From Cellvibrio sp. KY-GH-1 (GTDB lineage: Bacteria > Pseudomonadota > Gammaproteobacteria > Pseudomonadales > Cellvibrionaceae): DNA of 64,000 bases. The stretch lies in contig NZ_CP031728.1 of assembly GCF_008806975.1 (NCBI RefSeq), forward strand, positions 992,001-1,056,000, in the 5' to 3' direction. The notes below the pieces were generated by a model. That model saw nothing but the letters and a program-made list of their open reading frames with translations. It searched no databases and was not told where the DNA came from. The translations under genes and the position numbers were made by a program. Of this stretch, positions 29,275 through 37,916 are shown piece by piece. Every line of letters begins with the position of its first letter. The first letter of the stretch is position 1.

Positions 29275-30126
29275 ATGCTGACAAATAGCGCGCTATATTC
29301 AATCGCGATGATGGCGCGCGTTCTGTTGGTTTCGCGAAGTGGGTATTACAGCTGGCTTGATAATCGTGAAATGGTTAGTTGGCGCATGCAGCAAAGAGAA
29401 GCGATTGATGCGTTGGTAAAGGCAGCATTTGAGGCTGGAAAAGGCCGGTATGGCGCGGATCGGATTTTTTATGATTTGGCGGAGCAAGATAATCCGCTCG
29501 ACATAAAAACCATTCGGAAAAGCCTGAAACGGCAGGGGTTAATTGCAAAAGCGGCCAAGCTGTTCAAGGTGACTACGGACAGCAATCATACACTACCTGT
29601 TGCGCCCAACCTGTTGGCTAGAGATTTTTCTGCGCAACAACCTAATGAAAAATGGGTGACCGATATTACTTATATTCAAACTACAGAAGGTTGGTTGTAT
29701 CTGGCCGTGATGATTGATTTATATTCTCGAAAAGTTGTTGGTTGGTCGATGAGCAAACATATTGATGCGCAATTGGTTTGTGATTCATTGATGATGGCGT
29801 TGTGGCGACGAAAATTCCCAAAAAGCGTTATTGTTCACAGTGACCGTGGCAGCCAATATGTATCGCATGCGTTTAGGGATTTACTGGAAAAATATTCGCT
29901 AATACAGAGTATGAGTCGCAAGGGTGATTGCTGGGACAATGCGTGTGCGGAAAGCTTCTTTCATTCACTTAAGGTTGAGCTGGTTCACGGCGAGCCATTG
30001 CTAGATGGAAAGCACACGCGCGAGTCTATTTTTGAATATATCGAAGTGGATTACAATCGCTACCGCCGTCACAGCGCTATTGGCTTTGTTAGCCCCGAGC
30101 GCTTTGAGGCAAAAAATGTATGTTAG
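29275..30126 (+). CDS. IS3 orfB (DDE transposase catalytic part)
   Basis: 283 residues in the -1 frame relative to orfA. HTH_21 region at the start, then the rve integrase core: first Asp in WVTDITYIQT, second in VIHSDRGSQYVS, Glu in NACAESFFHSLK. All catalytic residues are intact. Expressed mainly as the frameshifted OrfAB product. Confidence 0.93.
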   Translation: MLTNSALYSIAMMARVLLVSRSGYYSWLDNREMVSWRMQQREAIDALVKAAFEAGKGRYGADRIFYDLAEQDNPLDIKTIRKSLKRQGLIAKAAKLFKVTTDSNHTLPVAPNLLARDFSAQQPNEKWVTDITYIQTTEGWLYLAVMIDLYSRKVVGWSMSKHIDAQLVCDSLMMALWRRKFPKSVIVHSDRGSQYVSHAFRDLLEKYSLIQSMSRKGDCWDNACAESFFHSLKVELVHGEPLLDGKHTRESIFEYIEVDYNRYRRHSAIGFVSPERFEAKNVC

Positions 30127-30157
30127 TTAACTGTCCGAAGTTGGCGGTAGGGATCAG

Positions 30158-30253
30158 TTTTTGAATGTATTGACGTAGGCTACAATCTGTAACGCCGCCA
30201 CAGCACTATTGGCTTTATCAGCCCTGAGCGCTTTGAGGTAAGAAGTGTATGTT
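30158..30253 (+). pseudogene. 3' scrap of a second IS3-family transposase
   Basis: This stretch repeats, with about 20% divergence, the last 90 bases of the neighbouring orfB: TTTTTGAATGTATTGACGTA here against TTTTTGAATATATCGAAGTG there, then CAGC.CTATTGGCTTT, CCTGAGCGCTTTGAGG and TGTATGTTA. Stops and a lost reading frame show that it is dead. It is an older, different IS3 copy that the intact element has landed in or recombined with. Confidence 0.8.
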
Positions 30254-30268
30254 ATCGAAATGGTGCCA

Positions 30269-30312
30269 CGCCATACCGTACAGTAAATACTTTTTAACGA
30301 TACGGTAAGGCG
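30269..30312. repeat. imperfect inverted repeat downstream of ccoG
   Basis: CGCCATACCGT and ACGGTAAGGCG (one mismatch) separated by 22 bases including TTTTT. It lies between the IS3 scrap and the end of ccoG; it may help end the ccoG transcript or be an IS end. Confidence 0.4.
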
Positions 30313-30329
30313 TATACCGCTTTGCAAAC

Positions 30330-31730
30330 TCAAGGGCCAATAAATGTTGATTCGTGCTTAGCAGTGAGCTGTGTATCATCCTTTGCTTGCACATGGAATG
30401 TGATGGTGTTTCTCTTCGATTTCAACTCGTTTTTGTCGATGCTTACCCGAATAGGCATAGTTAAAATTTCACCCTCGCTAACATCGAACGCTTTGTAACC
30501 CGAAACAATAAAGTGGCCGTTACCTTCTACACGAAGATCATATGCATGGGCTTTACGATCTTTATTGCTGATTTTTACGGTGTAGACATTTTGTATTTGG
30601 TCATCCACTTCACGATACATGCGCACACCGCGATCACGCTGAGCTTCCACTTCCACCGGAATCCGTGTGGCGATTGAGTAAACAAATAGCCCAACCATTA
30701 ACGTCAGCATCACAGCGTAGCCAATTAAACGCGGCCGCAACACCTTGGTTCTGCCATTGTGTATGGCATCTTCAGTGGTAAAACTAATCAGGCCGCGCGC
30801 ATACCCCATTTTATCCATTACTTGATTGCACGCATCAACACATAAACCACAATCGATACACTCAGCCTGCAATCCGTTGCGAATATCAATATTGACCGGG
30901 CATACCTGTACGCACCAAGAACAATCAATACAATCGCCCAAACCATTTGCTTTGTATTCCTCATTCAGCTTGCGCGCACCACGCTTTTCACCTCGAATCG
31001 GATTATATGAAACTGACAATGTGTCTTTGTCATACATCACCGCTTGAAATCTTGCATAGGGGCAAATGTATTTGCAAAACTGTTCGCGCATAAATCCCGC
31101 ATTCAAATACGTCATTCCCGCAAATAATGCGACCCAGAAAAACGGCGTCAACTCCAGGCTCAAAGCAAAGATACCGGTGGTAAGTTCGCGGATCGGCATA
31201 AAGTAACCAACAAACGTCAACGACGTTACCAACGATATGCCAATCCACAACATCTGCTTGGCACTTTTGCGCCAAAGTTTTTCAGCTGACCATGGTTGGG
31301 CATCAAGCTTAATGCGTTTATTTCGATCACCCTCGCATATATGCTCTGCCCAGATAAACATCTGCGTCCAAACAGTCTGCGGACAGGTAAATCCGCACCA
31401 TACTCGTCCGACCAGTACAGTCACCGTGAACAATAAAAATGCCGATATCACTAATAGCCAGGCGAGATACATCGCATCCTGCGGCCAAAAGGTTACCCAC
31501 AGAATGTGAAATTTCCGCGCGCCTAAATCAAATAAAATCGCAGGGCGATCATCAATCACCAGCCAGGGTGTTAATAAAAATGCGAGCATCAATGGAATAC
31601 CGGTATAGCGACGTAACCGCTGATAAAAACCGGTAATGCGACGAGTATAAATTTTTTCTTCAGCCTCGTAGAGATTCACATAACGAATACTTTCCGTTGA
31701 AGGCTGTTCAGGTGAAGATTGATCTTTCAA
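30330..31730 (-). CDS. ccoG: cytochrome c oxidase accessory protein CcoG (RdxA/FixG)
   Basis: A 466-residue membrane iron-sulfur protein needed for copper handling during cbb3 oxidase assembly, where it reduces Cu(II). About five transmembrane helices flank the polyferredoxin region: GRVWCGFTCPQTVW, then two 4Fe-4S motifs in CIDCSWCVQVCPVNID and CIDCGLCVDACNQVMDK. A C-terminal Ig-like periplasmic domain (VYTVKISNKDRKAHAYDLRV) completes the family layout. No cbb3 subunits are in the window. Confidence 0.93.
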   Translation of the reverse strand: MKDQSSPEQPSTESIRYVNLYEAEEKIYTRRITGFYQRLRRYTGIPLMLAFLLTPWLVIDDRPAILFDLGARKFHILWVTFWPQDAMYLAWLLVISAFLLFTVTVLVGRVWCGFTCPQTVWTQMFIWAEHICEGDRNKRIKLDAQPWSAEKLWRKSAKQMLWIGISLVTSLTFVGYFMPIRELTTGIFALSLELTPFFWVALFAGMTYLNAGFMREQFCKYICPYARFQAVMYDKDTLSVSYNPIRGEKRGARKLNEEYKANGLGDCIDCSWCVQVCPVNIDIRNGLQAECIDCGLCVDACNQVMDKMGYARGLISFTTEDAIHNGRTKVLRPRLIGYAVMLTLMVGLFVYSIATRIPVEVEAQRDRGVRMYREVDDQIQNVYTVKISNKDRKAHAYDLRVEGNGHFIVSGYKAFDVSEGEILTMPIRVSIDKNELKSKRNTITFHVQAKDDTQLTAKHESTFIGP

Positions 31731-31794
31731 AGAATTTTCCGCTGTTCGATATATGCATTAAGTTTTGGGGTAGCCATTTGATATGCTGATTGGA

Positions 31795-32139
31795 TTAGGC
31801 TTTTTTCACAAACTCCGATTTCAGCATCATCGGGCCTATGCCCTCGATCCGGCAATCAATGTCATGATCGCCATCAACCAAACGCAATATTTTTACCTTG
31901 GTTCCTACTTTCACCACCGATGAGGAACCTTTAATTTTTAAATCTTTGATGACAGTAACGAAGTCACCATCGGCGAGCAGGTTGCCGTTAGCATCACGAA
32001 CTTGTTTGGCGATTTCGGTGTCGTCGCTGGCTTGCGCTTGTGGTGACCATTCGTGGGCGCACTCGGGGCAAATCAGGAGACTTTGATCCTGATAGGTGTA
32101 TAGCGAGTTGCACTTCGGGCAGGGAGGAAGTTGTGTCAT
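31795..32139 (-). CDS. yjdM: YjdM (PhnA-type) zinc-ribbon protein
   Basis: A 114-residue protein with an N-terminal zinc ribbon ([21 protein letters not shown]) and the conserved C-terminal SH3-like part ([20 protein letters not shown] and [20 protein letters not shown]). Historically called alkylphosphonate utilisation protein PhnA, but that role is not established; the name should not be used to predict phosphonate metabolism for the ABC transporter 8 kb away. Confidence 0.92.
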   Translation of the reverse strand: MTQLPPCPKCNSLYTYQDQSLLICPECAHEWSPQAQASDDTEIAKQVRDANGNLLADGDFVTVIKDLKIKGSSSVVKVGTKVKILRLVDGDHDIDCRIEGIGPMMLKSEFVKKA

Positions 32140-32175
32140 GAATAAATCTCCGGCGAGAACTAAAAATAAAATGTT

Positions 32176-32799
32176 TCATTTTTCAAGTACAAAAGAAGGC
32201 AATGCCCATTGTGCTTTTACGGCCCAGAGCCGCAGTACCAAAACACAGGACATGCTGATGAGTGTGTTTGCAACTATGGCGAATTGCAGCGTGTCGAGGA
32301 TGCAGTAAACAATTCCACCCAGCGCACTGGCGGTTGCATAAATTTCACGCTTCAAAATGAGAGGAATATCATTGCAAATGATGTCGCGTATGGCGCCGCC
32401 CGCCGTACCGGTAACAACTCCCATCATGATCGCAACAGGTGCAGATACCGTTTGGTGCAGGGCGACTTGCACACCAATCACCGTAAACACCGCCAAACCA
32501 AAAGCATCTGAAACCACCATAATGCGCTGGTCAAAACGGTGCGTGATACGTTGCCCCATCAGGGTTAGCACTACCGCAATGGTCACGAGCAATAAATACG
32601 CAGGGTTACCAATCCAGCTCACCGGGTGAATCCCCAGCACCAGATCACGTAAAGTGCCACCACCCAATGCAGTGATAAACGCGATAACCAACACCCCAAA
32701 AATATCCATCGAACGACGCCCGGCAGCAAGCGCACCGCTCACAGCGAATACCAGCACCCCAAAGCAATCACTCATATAGAGCCAATTAATCTCACTCAT
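32176..32799 (-). CDS. TRIC/UPF0126-family membrane channel (YicG-like)
   Basis: A 207-residue protein with seven hydrophobic helices and the duplicated glycine-rich motifs of this family: ALGGGTLRDLVLG in the first half and TGTAGGAIRDIICNDIP in the second. Bacterial TRIC homologues form trimeric cation channels. The ATG overlaps the stop of the ribbon-helix-helix gene (ATGA), so translation is probably coupled. Confidence 0.88.
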   Translation of the reverse strand: MSEINWLYMSDCFGVLVFAVSGALAAGRRSMDIFGVLVIAFITALGGGTLRDLVLGIHPVSWIGNPAYLLLVTIAVVLTLMGQRITHRFDQRIMVVSDAFGLAVFTVIGVQVALHQTVSAPVAIMMGVVTGTAGGAIRDIICNDIPLILKREIYATASALGGIVYCILDTLQFAIVANTLISMSCVLVLRLWAVKAQWALPSFVLEK

Positions 32800-32984
32800 T
32801 CATGGTGGCCGTTGGAGTTTTGCGGTTGATTGGCATAGGTGATCCCGTGCTTGTCGAGGTATTCACGGATCAATTGACGCACTACCTGTGAGGGGGTCAC
32901 ATCTTGAGTAGCACAAAGCTGCTCGAAGGCATCCTTCTTGGTGGGGTCAATCAACACCGTAAGGCGCGCTGTTTTCTGTTCCAT
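32796..32984 (-). CDS. ribbon-helix-helix (CopG/Arc-type) protein
   Basis: A 62-residue protein from the ATG at 32984, which is preceded by AGAGAGG; an upstream in-frame extension is possible but has no ribosome site. The beta strand TARLTVLIDPT is followed by KKDAFEQLCATQDVTPSQVV and RQLIREYLDKHG, the RHH fold. Small RHH proteins usually bind DNA and often regulate the operon they open. The divergent region upstream (33120-33232) carries an ATACTA-T-TAGTAT palindrome at 33166-33178 that could be its site. Confidence 0.75.
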   Translation of the reverse strand: MEQKTARLTVLIDPTKKDAFEQLCATQDVTPSQVVRQLIREYLDKHGITYANQPQNSNGHHE

Positions 32985-33165
32985 ATCCTCTCTCTCATCA
33001 TCGAAGGTTTTAGTAAAGGGTGATTTTCGGGGCAAGTGCTGCTTGCAAAACAAAGACCGACCTCGACTTCTGTGCCGCAATCGCGCAGCCCTGAGTGCCA
33101 TAACTCGCATGTTGTTAACCCCTGCTAAGGATACACCATAGAACTAGAATTATAACCACATTATA

Positions 33166-33178
33166 ATACTATTAGTAT
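33166..33178. promoter_or_regulatory. palindrome overlapping a possible promoter of the SulP operon
   Basis: ATACTA-T-TAGTAT is perfectly symmetrical and overlaps the end of a TATAAT box at 33162-33167. It lies about 55 bases before the SulP start and between divergent genes, so it is a reasonable binding site for the RHH protein. No clear -35 box. Confidence 0.35.
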
Positions 33179-33232
33179 AAAATGATAACAGGAGTTATAC
33201 TGATTCGGTCAGGACAATCGGAGGCTAGGTCT

Positions 33233-34969
33233 ATGTCACACAGAGCCCATTTATTTTCCCTTCGCATAGGGCACGCCCTGCGGGAAAGTTGTTTTGCAGA
33301 GCCTTATACAGGTATACGACTTCGAAAAGATTTGATGGCCGGTTTGACGGTAGGGATTATTGCTATTCCATTGGCGATGGCTCTCGCAATTGCCAGCGGT
33401 GTACCACCGCAATACGGTCTGTATACCGCAGCAATAGCCGGTTTTGTGATTGCACTGACCGGCGGCTCCCGCTTCAGCATCTCTGGCCCAACCGCCGCCT
33501 TTGTTGTCATTCTCTATCCTATTACCCAAAAATACGGCTTAAGTGGCTTACTACTTGCCAGCCTTATGGCTGGCGTGATGCTGGTATTAATGGCCATTTT
33601 TCGCTTGGGGAGGCTGATTGAATACATTCCCGAGCCGGTAACATTGGGGTTTACCGGGGGGATTGGAGTCGTAATTGCCACCCTTCAGATAAAAGACTTC
33701 CTCGGCCTCCCCATTGCTGCTATGCCGGAGCATTACCTTGAAAAAATCAGTCTCCTCGCGCAATCCATCGGGCATACCCATTGGCCAAGCGTGATAGTTG
33801 CCTTGTTTACCTTAATAATTATGTTGCTCTGGCCGCGCCTGAAAACCCCTGTCCCTGCGCACCTACCGGCGGTGATTATCGGAAGCCTGATAGCGCTTGT
33901 ATTGAATGACGCAGGACTGGGCGTGGACACCATTTACTCACGTTTCAGCTACATCGCGGCTGACGGTAGCACCGCGCAGGGCATTCCGCCCATCCTGCCG
34001 AGCTTTGAGTGGCCCTGGCTACAATCCGACGCCAATGGCAACACGCTGGCCATTAGCTGGAGCTTGGTGAGTGACTTGCTGCCTGCTGCCTTTGCGATTG
34101 CCATGTTAGGTGCAATTGAATCGCTCTTGTGTGCGGTGGTGCTGGATGGCATGACTGGTAAACGTCACAGCGCCAACAGCGAATTACTCGGCCAGGGCAT
34201 TGGCAATCTCATCGCCCCATTTTTTGGTGGCATCACCGCGACGGCAGCGATTGCGCGATCAGCTGCCAATTTTAAAGCCGGGGCGCAATCACCTGTTGCA
34301 GGCATGGTTCACGCTCTGGTAGTCATGCTTGGTTTGGTTAGTTTTGCGTCACTGCTAGGTTATCTGCCAATGCCTGCCATGGCAGCACTTTTGATGGTGG
34401 TGGCGTGGAATATGAGCGAAGCCCCCAAAAGCTTGCACCTGCTCAAAACTTCCCAGCTCAGCGATATTCTGGTTTTTCTGTGCTGTTTCTCATTAACCAT
34501 TTTATTCGACATGGTGATCGCCATTACAGCAGGCATTGTGTTGGCTGCCATTTTGTTTATGAAAGAGATGGCCGAGATGACCCGTGTGGTTGAAATTACA
34601 CACAACAAGCAATATGTGCCAACAGATCTACCTGAAAATTGCAGGGTATTTAAGATTACTGGCCCTTTGTTTTTTGCCGCAGCCGATAAAATATTTGGAG
34701 AGCTGACACGCTACTGTGAGCGAGGCAGCAACGTCATTTTATATCTCGATGATGTCACTATGCTGGATGCGGGTGGGCTCTCTGCACTCACCAAACTTAT
34801 TGCGCATTGTGAGAAAGTGGGCGCGCAACTTACATTGACCGACATCCAATTCCAACCTTTGAAGACCCTCACTAAAGCCAACATTAAGCCTGTCGAAGGG
34901 ACCCTTCGTTTGTACCCCCGACTGGACAATGCACTTCACCCAGAACCCCCTGTTACTCGCTTTTTGTAG
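33233..34969 (+). CDS. SulP-family anion transporter with STAS domain
   Basis: About 578 residues from the ATG at 33233, chosen because GGAGG lies eight bases upstream. Twelve or more hydrophobic helices with the SulP signature (LMAGLTVGIIAIPLAMALAI, SGVPPQYGLYTAAIAGF, GSRFSISGPTAAFVVIL), then a cytoplasmic STAS domain (ITGPLFFAAADKIF, VILYLDDVTMLDAGGLSALT). SulP carriers move sulfate, bicarbonate or dicarboxylates; the substrate cannot be read from the sequence. It opens a closely packed operon of five genes and so may import or export the metabolite that they handle. Confidence 0.9.
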   Translation: MSHRAHLFSLRIGHALRESCFAEPYTGIRLRKDLMAGLTVGIIAIPLAMALAIASGVPPQYGLYTAAIAGFVIALTGGSRFSISGPTAAFVVILYPITQKYGLSGLLLASLMAGVMLVLMAIFRLGRLIEYIPEPVTLGFTGGIGVVIATLQIKDFLGLPIAAMPEHYLEKISLLAQSIGHTHWPSVIVALFTLIIMLLWPRLKTPVPAHLPAVIIGSLIALVLNDAGLGVDTIYSRFSYIAADGSTAQGIPPILPSFEWPWLQSDANGNTLAISWSLVSDLLPAAFAIAMLGAIESLLCAVVLDGMTGKRHSANSELLGQGIGNLIAPFFGGITATAAIARSAANFKAGAQSPVAGMVHALVVMLGLVSFASLLGYLPMPAMAALLMVVAWNMSEAPKSLHLLKTSQLSDILVFLCCFSLTILFDMVIAITAGIVLAAILFMKEMAEMTRVVEITHNKQYVPTDLPENCRVFKITGPLFFAAADKIFGELTRYCERGSNVILYLDDVTMLDAGGLSALTKLIAHCEKVGAQLTLTDIQFQPLKTLTKANIKPVEGTLRLYPRLDNALHPEPPVTRFL

Positions 34970-34983
34970 AGCCTTGATTGCCC

Positions 34984-35214
34984 ATGAAAATATCTGAAGT
35001 AAAAGAAAAAATTCTAGCTAACGAAACTATTGGAATCGAAATGATGCGCAACCCCGCCGAATTGTCGGAATGGGTTATTTGGATTCGTGAAAATGACGGA
35101 AAAAGTTTTCTATTAATGAATGAATTTGACGTTGTGATAACGACCACAGATGCCAATCATGCCTTGCTGCTACTGCGCTCTATCGGCATTAAACAGGCCA
35201 ATATCATTCTTTAG
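34984..35214 (+). CDS. small conserved-looking protein in the SulP-PhyH operon
   Basis: A 76-residue soluble, acidic protein (MKISEVKEKILANETIGIEM and on) from the ATG at 34984, 14 bases after the SulP stop and four bases before the next start. The alternating pattern suggests an alpha-beta fold (WVIWIRENDGKSFLLMNEFD, then ALLLLRSIGIKQANIIL). I recognise no family. The tight spacing on both sides supports it as a real gene. Confidence 0.6.
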   Translation: MKISEVKEKILANETIGIEMMRNPAELSEWVIWIRENDGKSFLLMNEFDVVITTTDANHALLLLRSIGIKQANIIL

Positions 35215-35218
35215 CGAT

Positions 35219-36004
35219 ATGGCAAATAAATTTTCCTTTTTATTAACAGGCAGTTCGGCAATGGCAGGCGGAAAAATTATTCATAGCACTAGCGATACCT
35301 ACGGCAATATTCTTGTTGTGGATTACCCCCGTTATCGCGTGCTCAGTTTTGATTCCATTTATGAACAGAGTGGCTTTTATGTGGAGAAACCCTACGCACT
35401 GGTACATGAATACACACGCATCATGATGCTGGTGCTGGGTTTTATGGAGCCCAGCCATACCACACTGCTAGGGTTGGGGGGCGGCAGTTTGTTGCGCAGT
35501 TTGCATCACTATTTGTCGCACTGCGATTTTCATGTGGTGGAGTTACGCTCTAAAGTCTATGAAATTGCCAGAGAGTATTTTGATATTCCCGATGACGAAC
35601 GCGTATGGGTATCGATCGAAGATGCCAAGTTACAAATGAAAGCCAGCAGGGATGCCAGCACCGATATTATTTTCGCCGACATGTATGACGCTTACCACAT
35701 GAGTCCAATTCAAGGACAAAAACAATTTATACAGGAGTGCTATCGAACACTAAGCAAAAATGGCTGGCTAGTAATTAATTACCATCTATTGCCAGACCCG
35801 AATACCCCGTTTTTTGAGTGTCTTATTGATCACTTTAGCACCCTCATGGTGTGCTCAGGCGAATACGGCAACCACATTCTTTTTGCCTGTAAATCCCCAA
35901 GCGTTGATTACGAGCGCGCACCGGTGAAGTTGAAAAATATGGAAGAAATATTAAATGAAACATTTATGCCTTTATTCAATCGACTTGAGCATTTGACTGC
36001 ATAA
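35219..36004 (+). CDS. spermidine-synthase-like protein
   Basis: About 261 residues from the ATG at 35219. The Rossmann core of the spermidine/spermine synthase family is visible: EYTRIMMLVLGFMEP, LLGLGGGSLLRSLHHYLS, DFHVVELRSKVYEIAREYFD, and DIIFADMYDAYHMSP, which replaces the usual D-x-x-D-P catalytic loop. The HEY motif (LVHEYTRIM) is at the expected place, but the aminopropyl-donor residues are not fully conserved, so it may transfer another group or be a plain methyltransferase-fold enzyme. Four-base gap before it, 26-base gap after. Confidence 0.72.
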   Translation: MANKFSFLLTGSSAMAGGKIIHSTSDTYGNILVVDYPRYRVLSFDSIYEQSGFYVEKPYALVHEYTRIMMLVLGFMEPSHTTLLGLGGGSLLRSLHHYLSHCDFHVVELRSKVYEIAREYFDIPDDERVWVSIEDAKLQMKASRDASTDIIFADMYDAYHMSPIQGQKQFIQECYRTLSKNGWLVINYHLLPDPNTPFFECLIDHFSTLMVCSGEYGNHILFACKSPSVDYERAPVKLKNMEEILNETFMPLFNRLEHLTA

Positions 36005-36030
36005 TTAAGCCAATCCAAGAGGTTTTCGCA

Positions 36031-37035
36031 ATGTCTACAATTATTACTGTTATTAAAGGAGATGGCATAGGTCCAAGTATTGTTGATGCCGCCATTCAAA
36101 TACTCAACAGCGCTGGCTGCGATTTTTGCTATGAATACGTCGATGCGGGGATGGTAGCATTAGAGAAATCTGGACAACTGTTACCACACTCAACTACTGA
36201 TGCGATTACACGCAATAAAATTGTGCTGAAAGGCCCGCTCACCACACCGATTGGTGAAGGGTTCTCCTCAGTCAATGTAAGTCTGCGTCAGATTTTTGCG
36301 CTTTACGCCAATGTGCGCCCAGTGGTGTCATTTGTAGGCGCCAAAGCCCGCTATGAGAACATCAACATCATCACCGTACGGGAAAACACGGAAGGACTCT
36401 ATTCAAGCGTGGGTCAATTTGTATCAAAAGACGGCGAAATTGCCGAAGCCACCAGCATCATTACGCGCCGCGCGTCGGAACAAATCGTGACTTTTGCCTT
36501 TGAAATGGCACTGCGAGACAATCGCAAAAAGGTCACCATTGTACACAAAGCGAATATTCTTAAATCCACTTCTGGTTTGTTTCTCAAAATTGCGCGTGAG
36601 ATCGCCAAAAATTATCCCACCATTGAAACCAATGAAATGATTGTTGATAACGCCTGTATGCAACTGGTGATGAATCCTCATCAGTTTGACGTGATTGTTA
36701 CCACCAATTTATTTGGCGACATTATTTCTGATTTGTGCGCAGATCTGGTCGGTGGATTGGGTATGGCACCCGGTGCCAATATTGGTAAAGACTACGCCAT
36801 CTTCGAGGCTGTACATGGCGGCGCGCCGGATATTGCGGGAAAAAACATTGCCAATCCAAGTTCAATGATATTGGCAGCGGTGCAAATGCTGAACCATTTA
36901 CAATTAACTGAACCTGCTGAACGCATAACGCACGCGCTACGCGAAACCATTCGTATTGGAGATCGAACAACACCTGACCTGGGTGGCACAAGTTCTACCA
37001 CAGATTTCACTCACGCTGTAATTAGTCGGTTGTAA
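36031..37035 (+). CDS. NAD-dependent isocitrate/isopropylmalate-type dehydrogenase
   Basis: A 334-residue beta-decarboxylating dehydrogenase. [12 protein letters not shown] at the N-terminus; substrate loop [20 protein letters not shown], close to small NAD-dependent isocitrate dehydrogenases; Tyr/Lys in NTEGLYSS and [12 protein letters not shown]; metal site VDNACMQLV and [19 protein letters not shown]; cofactor loop [20 protein letters not shown]. The sequence favours isocitrate or a homologue and NAD rather than NADP. As a single gene of a small operon and not linked to TCA or leucine genes, it may make 2-oxoglutarate locally for the dioxygenase that follows, or act on a related 2-alkylmalate (inference). 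Confidence 0.82.
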   Translation: MSTIITVIKGDGIGPSIVDAAIQILNSAGCDFCYEYVDAGMVALEKSGQLLPHSTTDAITRNKIVLKGPLTTPIGEGFSSVNVSLRQIFALYANVRPVVSFVGAKARYENINIITVRENTEGLYSSVGQFVSKDGEIAEATSIITRRASEQIVTFAFEMALRDNRKKVTIVHKANILKSTSGLFLKIAREIAKNYPTIETNEMIVDNACMQLVMNPHQFDVIVTTNLFGDIISDLCADLVGGLGMAPGANIGKDYAIFEAVHGGAPDIAGKNIANPSSMILAAVQMLNHLQLTEPAERITHALRETIRIGDRTTPDLGGTSSTTDFTHAVISRL

Positions 37036-37038
37036 TTT

Positions 37039-37791
37039 ATGCTAAGCAATGACCAAATCGCAAATTTTAAAAAATGGGGTTTTCTGGTATTGCCGGGATT
37101 CACCCATACTGGCTTTTGCTCGTCAATGCTCAACCTCGTTGAGGAACACTTAAGCAAAAGCGATTTCCCAATCGAGTATGAGGCAGATGTCGGGTATCCT
37201 GGTGCGCCGGCTTCACGTAGCGCTAAAGGCGGATTAACACCTCGACGTCTATTGGCTGCGACTGAACGAGATCCGCGGTTTTTATCATGGGCGACTCATG
37301 AATCTCTACGTGAGATTATGCATCAGCTGTTAGGGACATCGGTCTATCTTTCACAATCGCACCATAACTGTATTATGACCAAGCACCCAGAGCATTCCAG
37401 TAGAACAGGATGGCATCGAGATAGTCGTTACTGGCATTTCGCTCAACCTGAATTGGTATCTGCGTGGCTTGCGTTAACGCCCGAACATGCGGACAACGGA
37501 TGCCTTTGGGTTTTACCCAATTCCCACCGCTGGGAAATTGAGCCATTTCAGCTTGATGAAAAGCAATTTTTGCGTACTGATTTTGCAAAAAATAAAGACT
37601 TATTGGCACACGCTACGGCGATTGAATTAAATCAGGGCGATCTGCTGTTATTTCACAGTAATCTCTTTCACGCTGCGGGAAAAAACAATACGGATGAAAC
37701 AAAATGTTCTCTAGCATTTACCTATCGCGCTGAAAGTAATGCGCCCATTCCCAGAAGCCAATCAACCAAAAAACCGGACATTTTGATATGA
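37039..37791 (+). CDS. phytanoyl-CoA-dioxygenase-family (PhyH) Fe(II)/2-oxoglutarate oxygenase
   Basis: A 250-residue protein of the PhyH family. The facial triad is visible as GWHRDSRYWHF (H126, D128) and LFHSNLFHAAGKN (H211), with an Arg/Ser-bearing SLAFTYR near residue 230 for 2-oxoglutarate. Such enzymes hydroxylate small molecules such as lipids, ectoine or intermediates of natural products. It starts three bases after the dehydrogenase stop and ends the operon. The pairing with an isocitrate-dehydrogenase-like enzyme is striking because that reaction would supply its co-substrate. Confidence 0.85.
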   Translation: MLSNDQIANFKKWGFLVLPGFTHTGFCSSMLNLVEEHLSKSDFPIEYEADVGYPGAPASRSAKGGLTPRRLLAATERDPRFLSWATHESLREIMHQLLGTSVYLSQSHHNCIMTKHPEHSSRTGWHRDSRYWHFAQPELVSAWLALTPEHADNGCLWVLPNSHRWEIEPFQLDEKQFLRTDFAKNKDLLAHATAIELNQGDLLLFHSNLFHAAGKNNTDETKCSLAFTYRAESNAPIPRSQSTKKPDILI

Positions 37792-37916
37792 CGATTAAGA
37801 ATGGGCTCATTTGTTATTAATTCAAAAAAACCTATATGATTTATCCATTTTTATAAAAAGTTCCGAGCAAAGGTAACCCATCATCTCGAAGGTAAAGTGT
37901 CTATCAAACAATGGAG

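Larger units (their letters stand above)
28904..30157 (+). mobile_element. complete IS3-family insertion sequence
   Basis: About 1254 bp. The ends are imperfect inverted repeats of about 25 bp: the left begins CTGATCCCCTCCGCGAATAT and the right, read inward, begins CTGATCCCTACCGCCAACTT, both followed by CGGACA. It carries orfA and orfB in the classic -1 relationship. Possible TTT duplication on both sides (28901-28903 and 30158-30160), but such a short A/T repeat is weak evidence. It lies exactly at the broken 5' end of the hybrid kinase gene. Confidence 0.9.

Noticed and set aside
28901..30160. TTT direct repeat flanking IS3 as a target duplication
   Set aside because: Three T residues in an A/T-rich place occur by chance, and the two flanks come from different sequences, so it does not prove a simple insertion.
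31795..32139. yjdM as evidence of phosphonate metabolism
   Set aside because: The old PhnA label is not supported functionally, and the gene is 8 kb away in another transcription unit.
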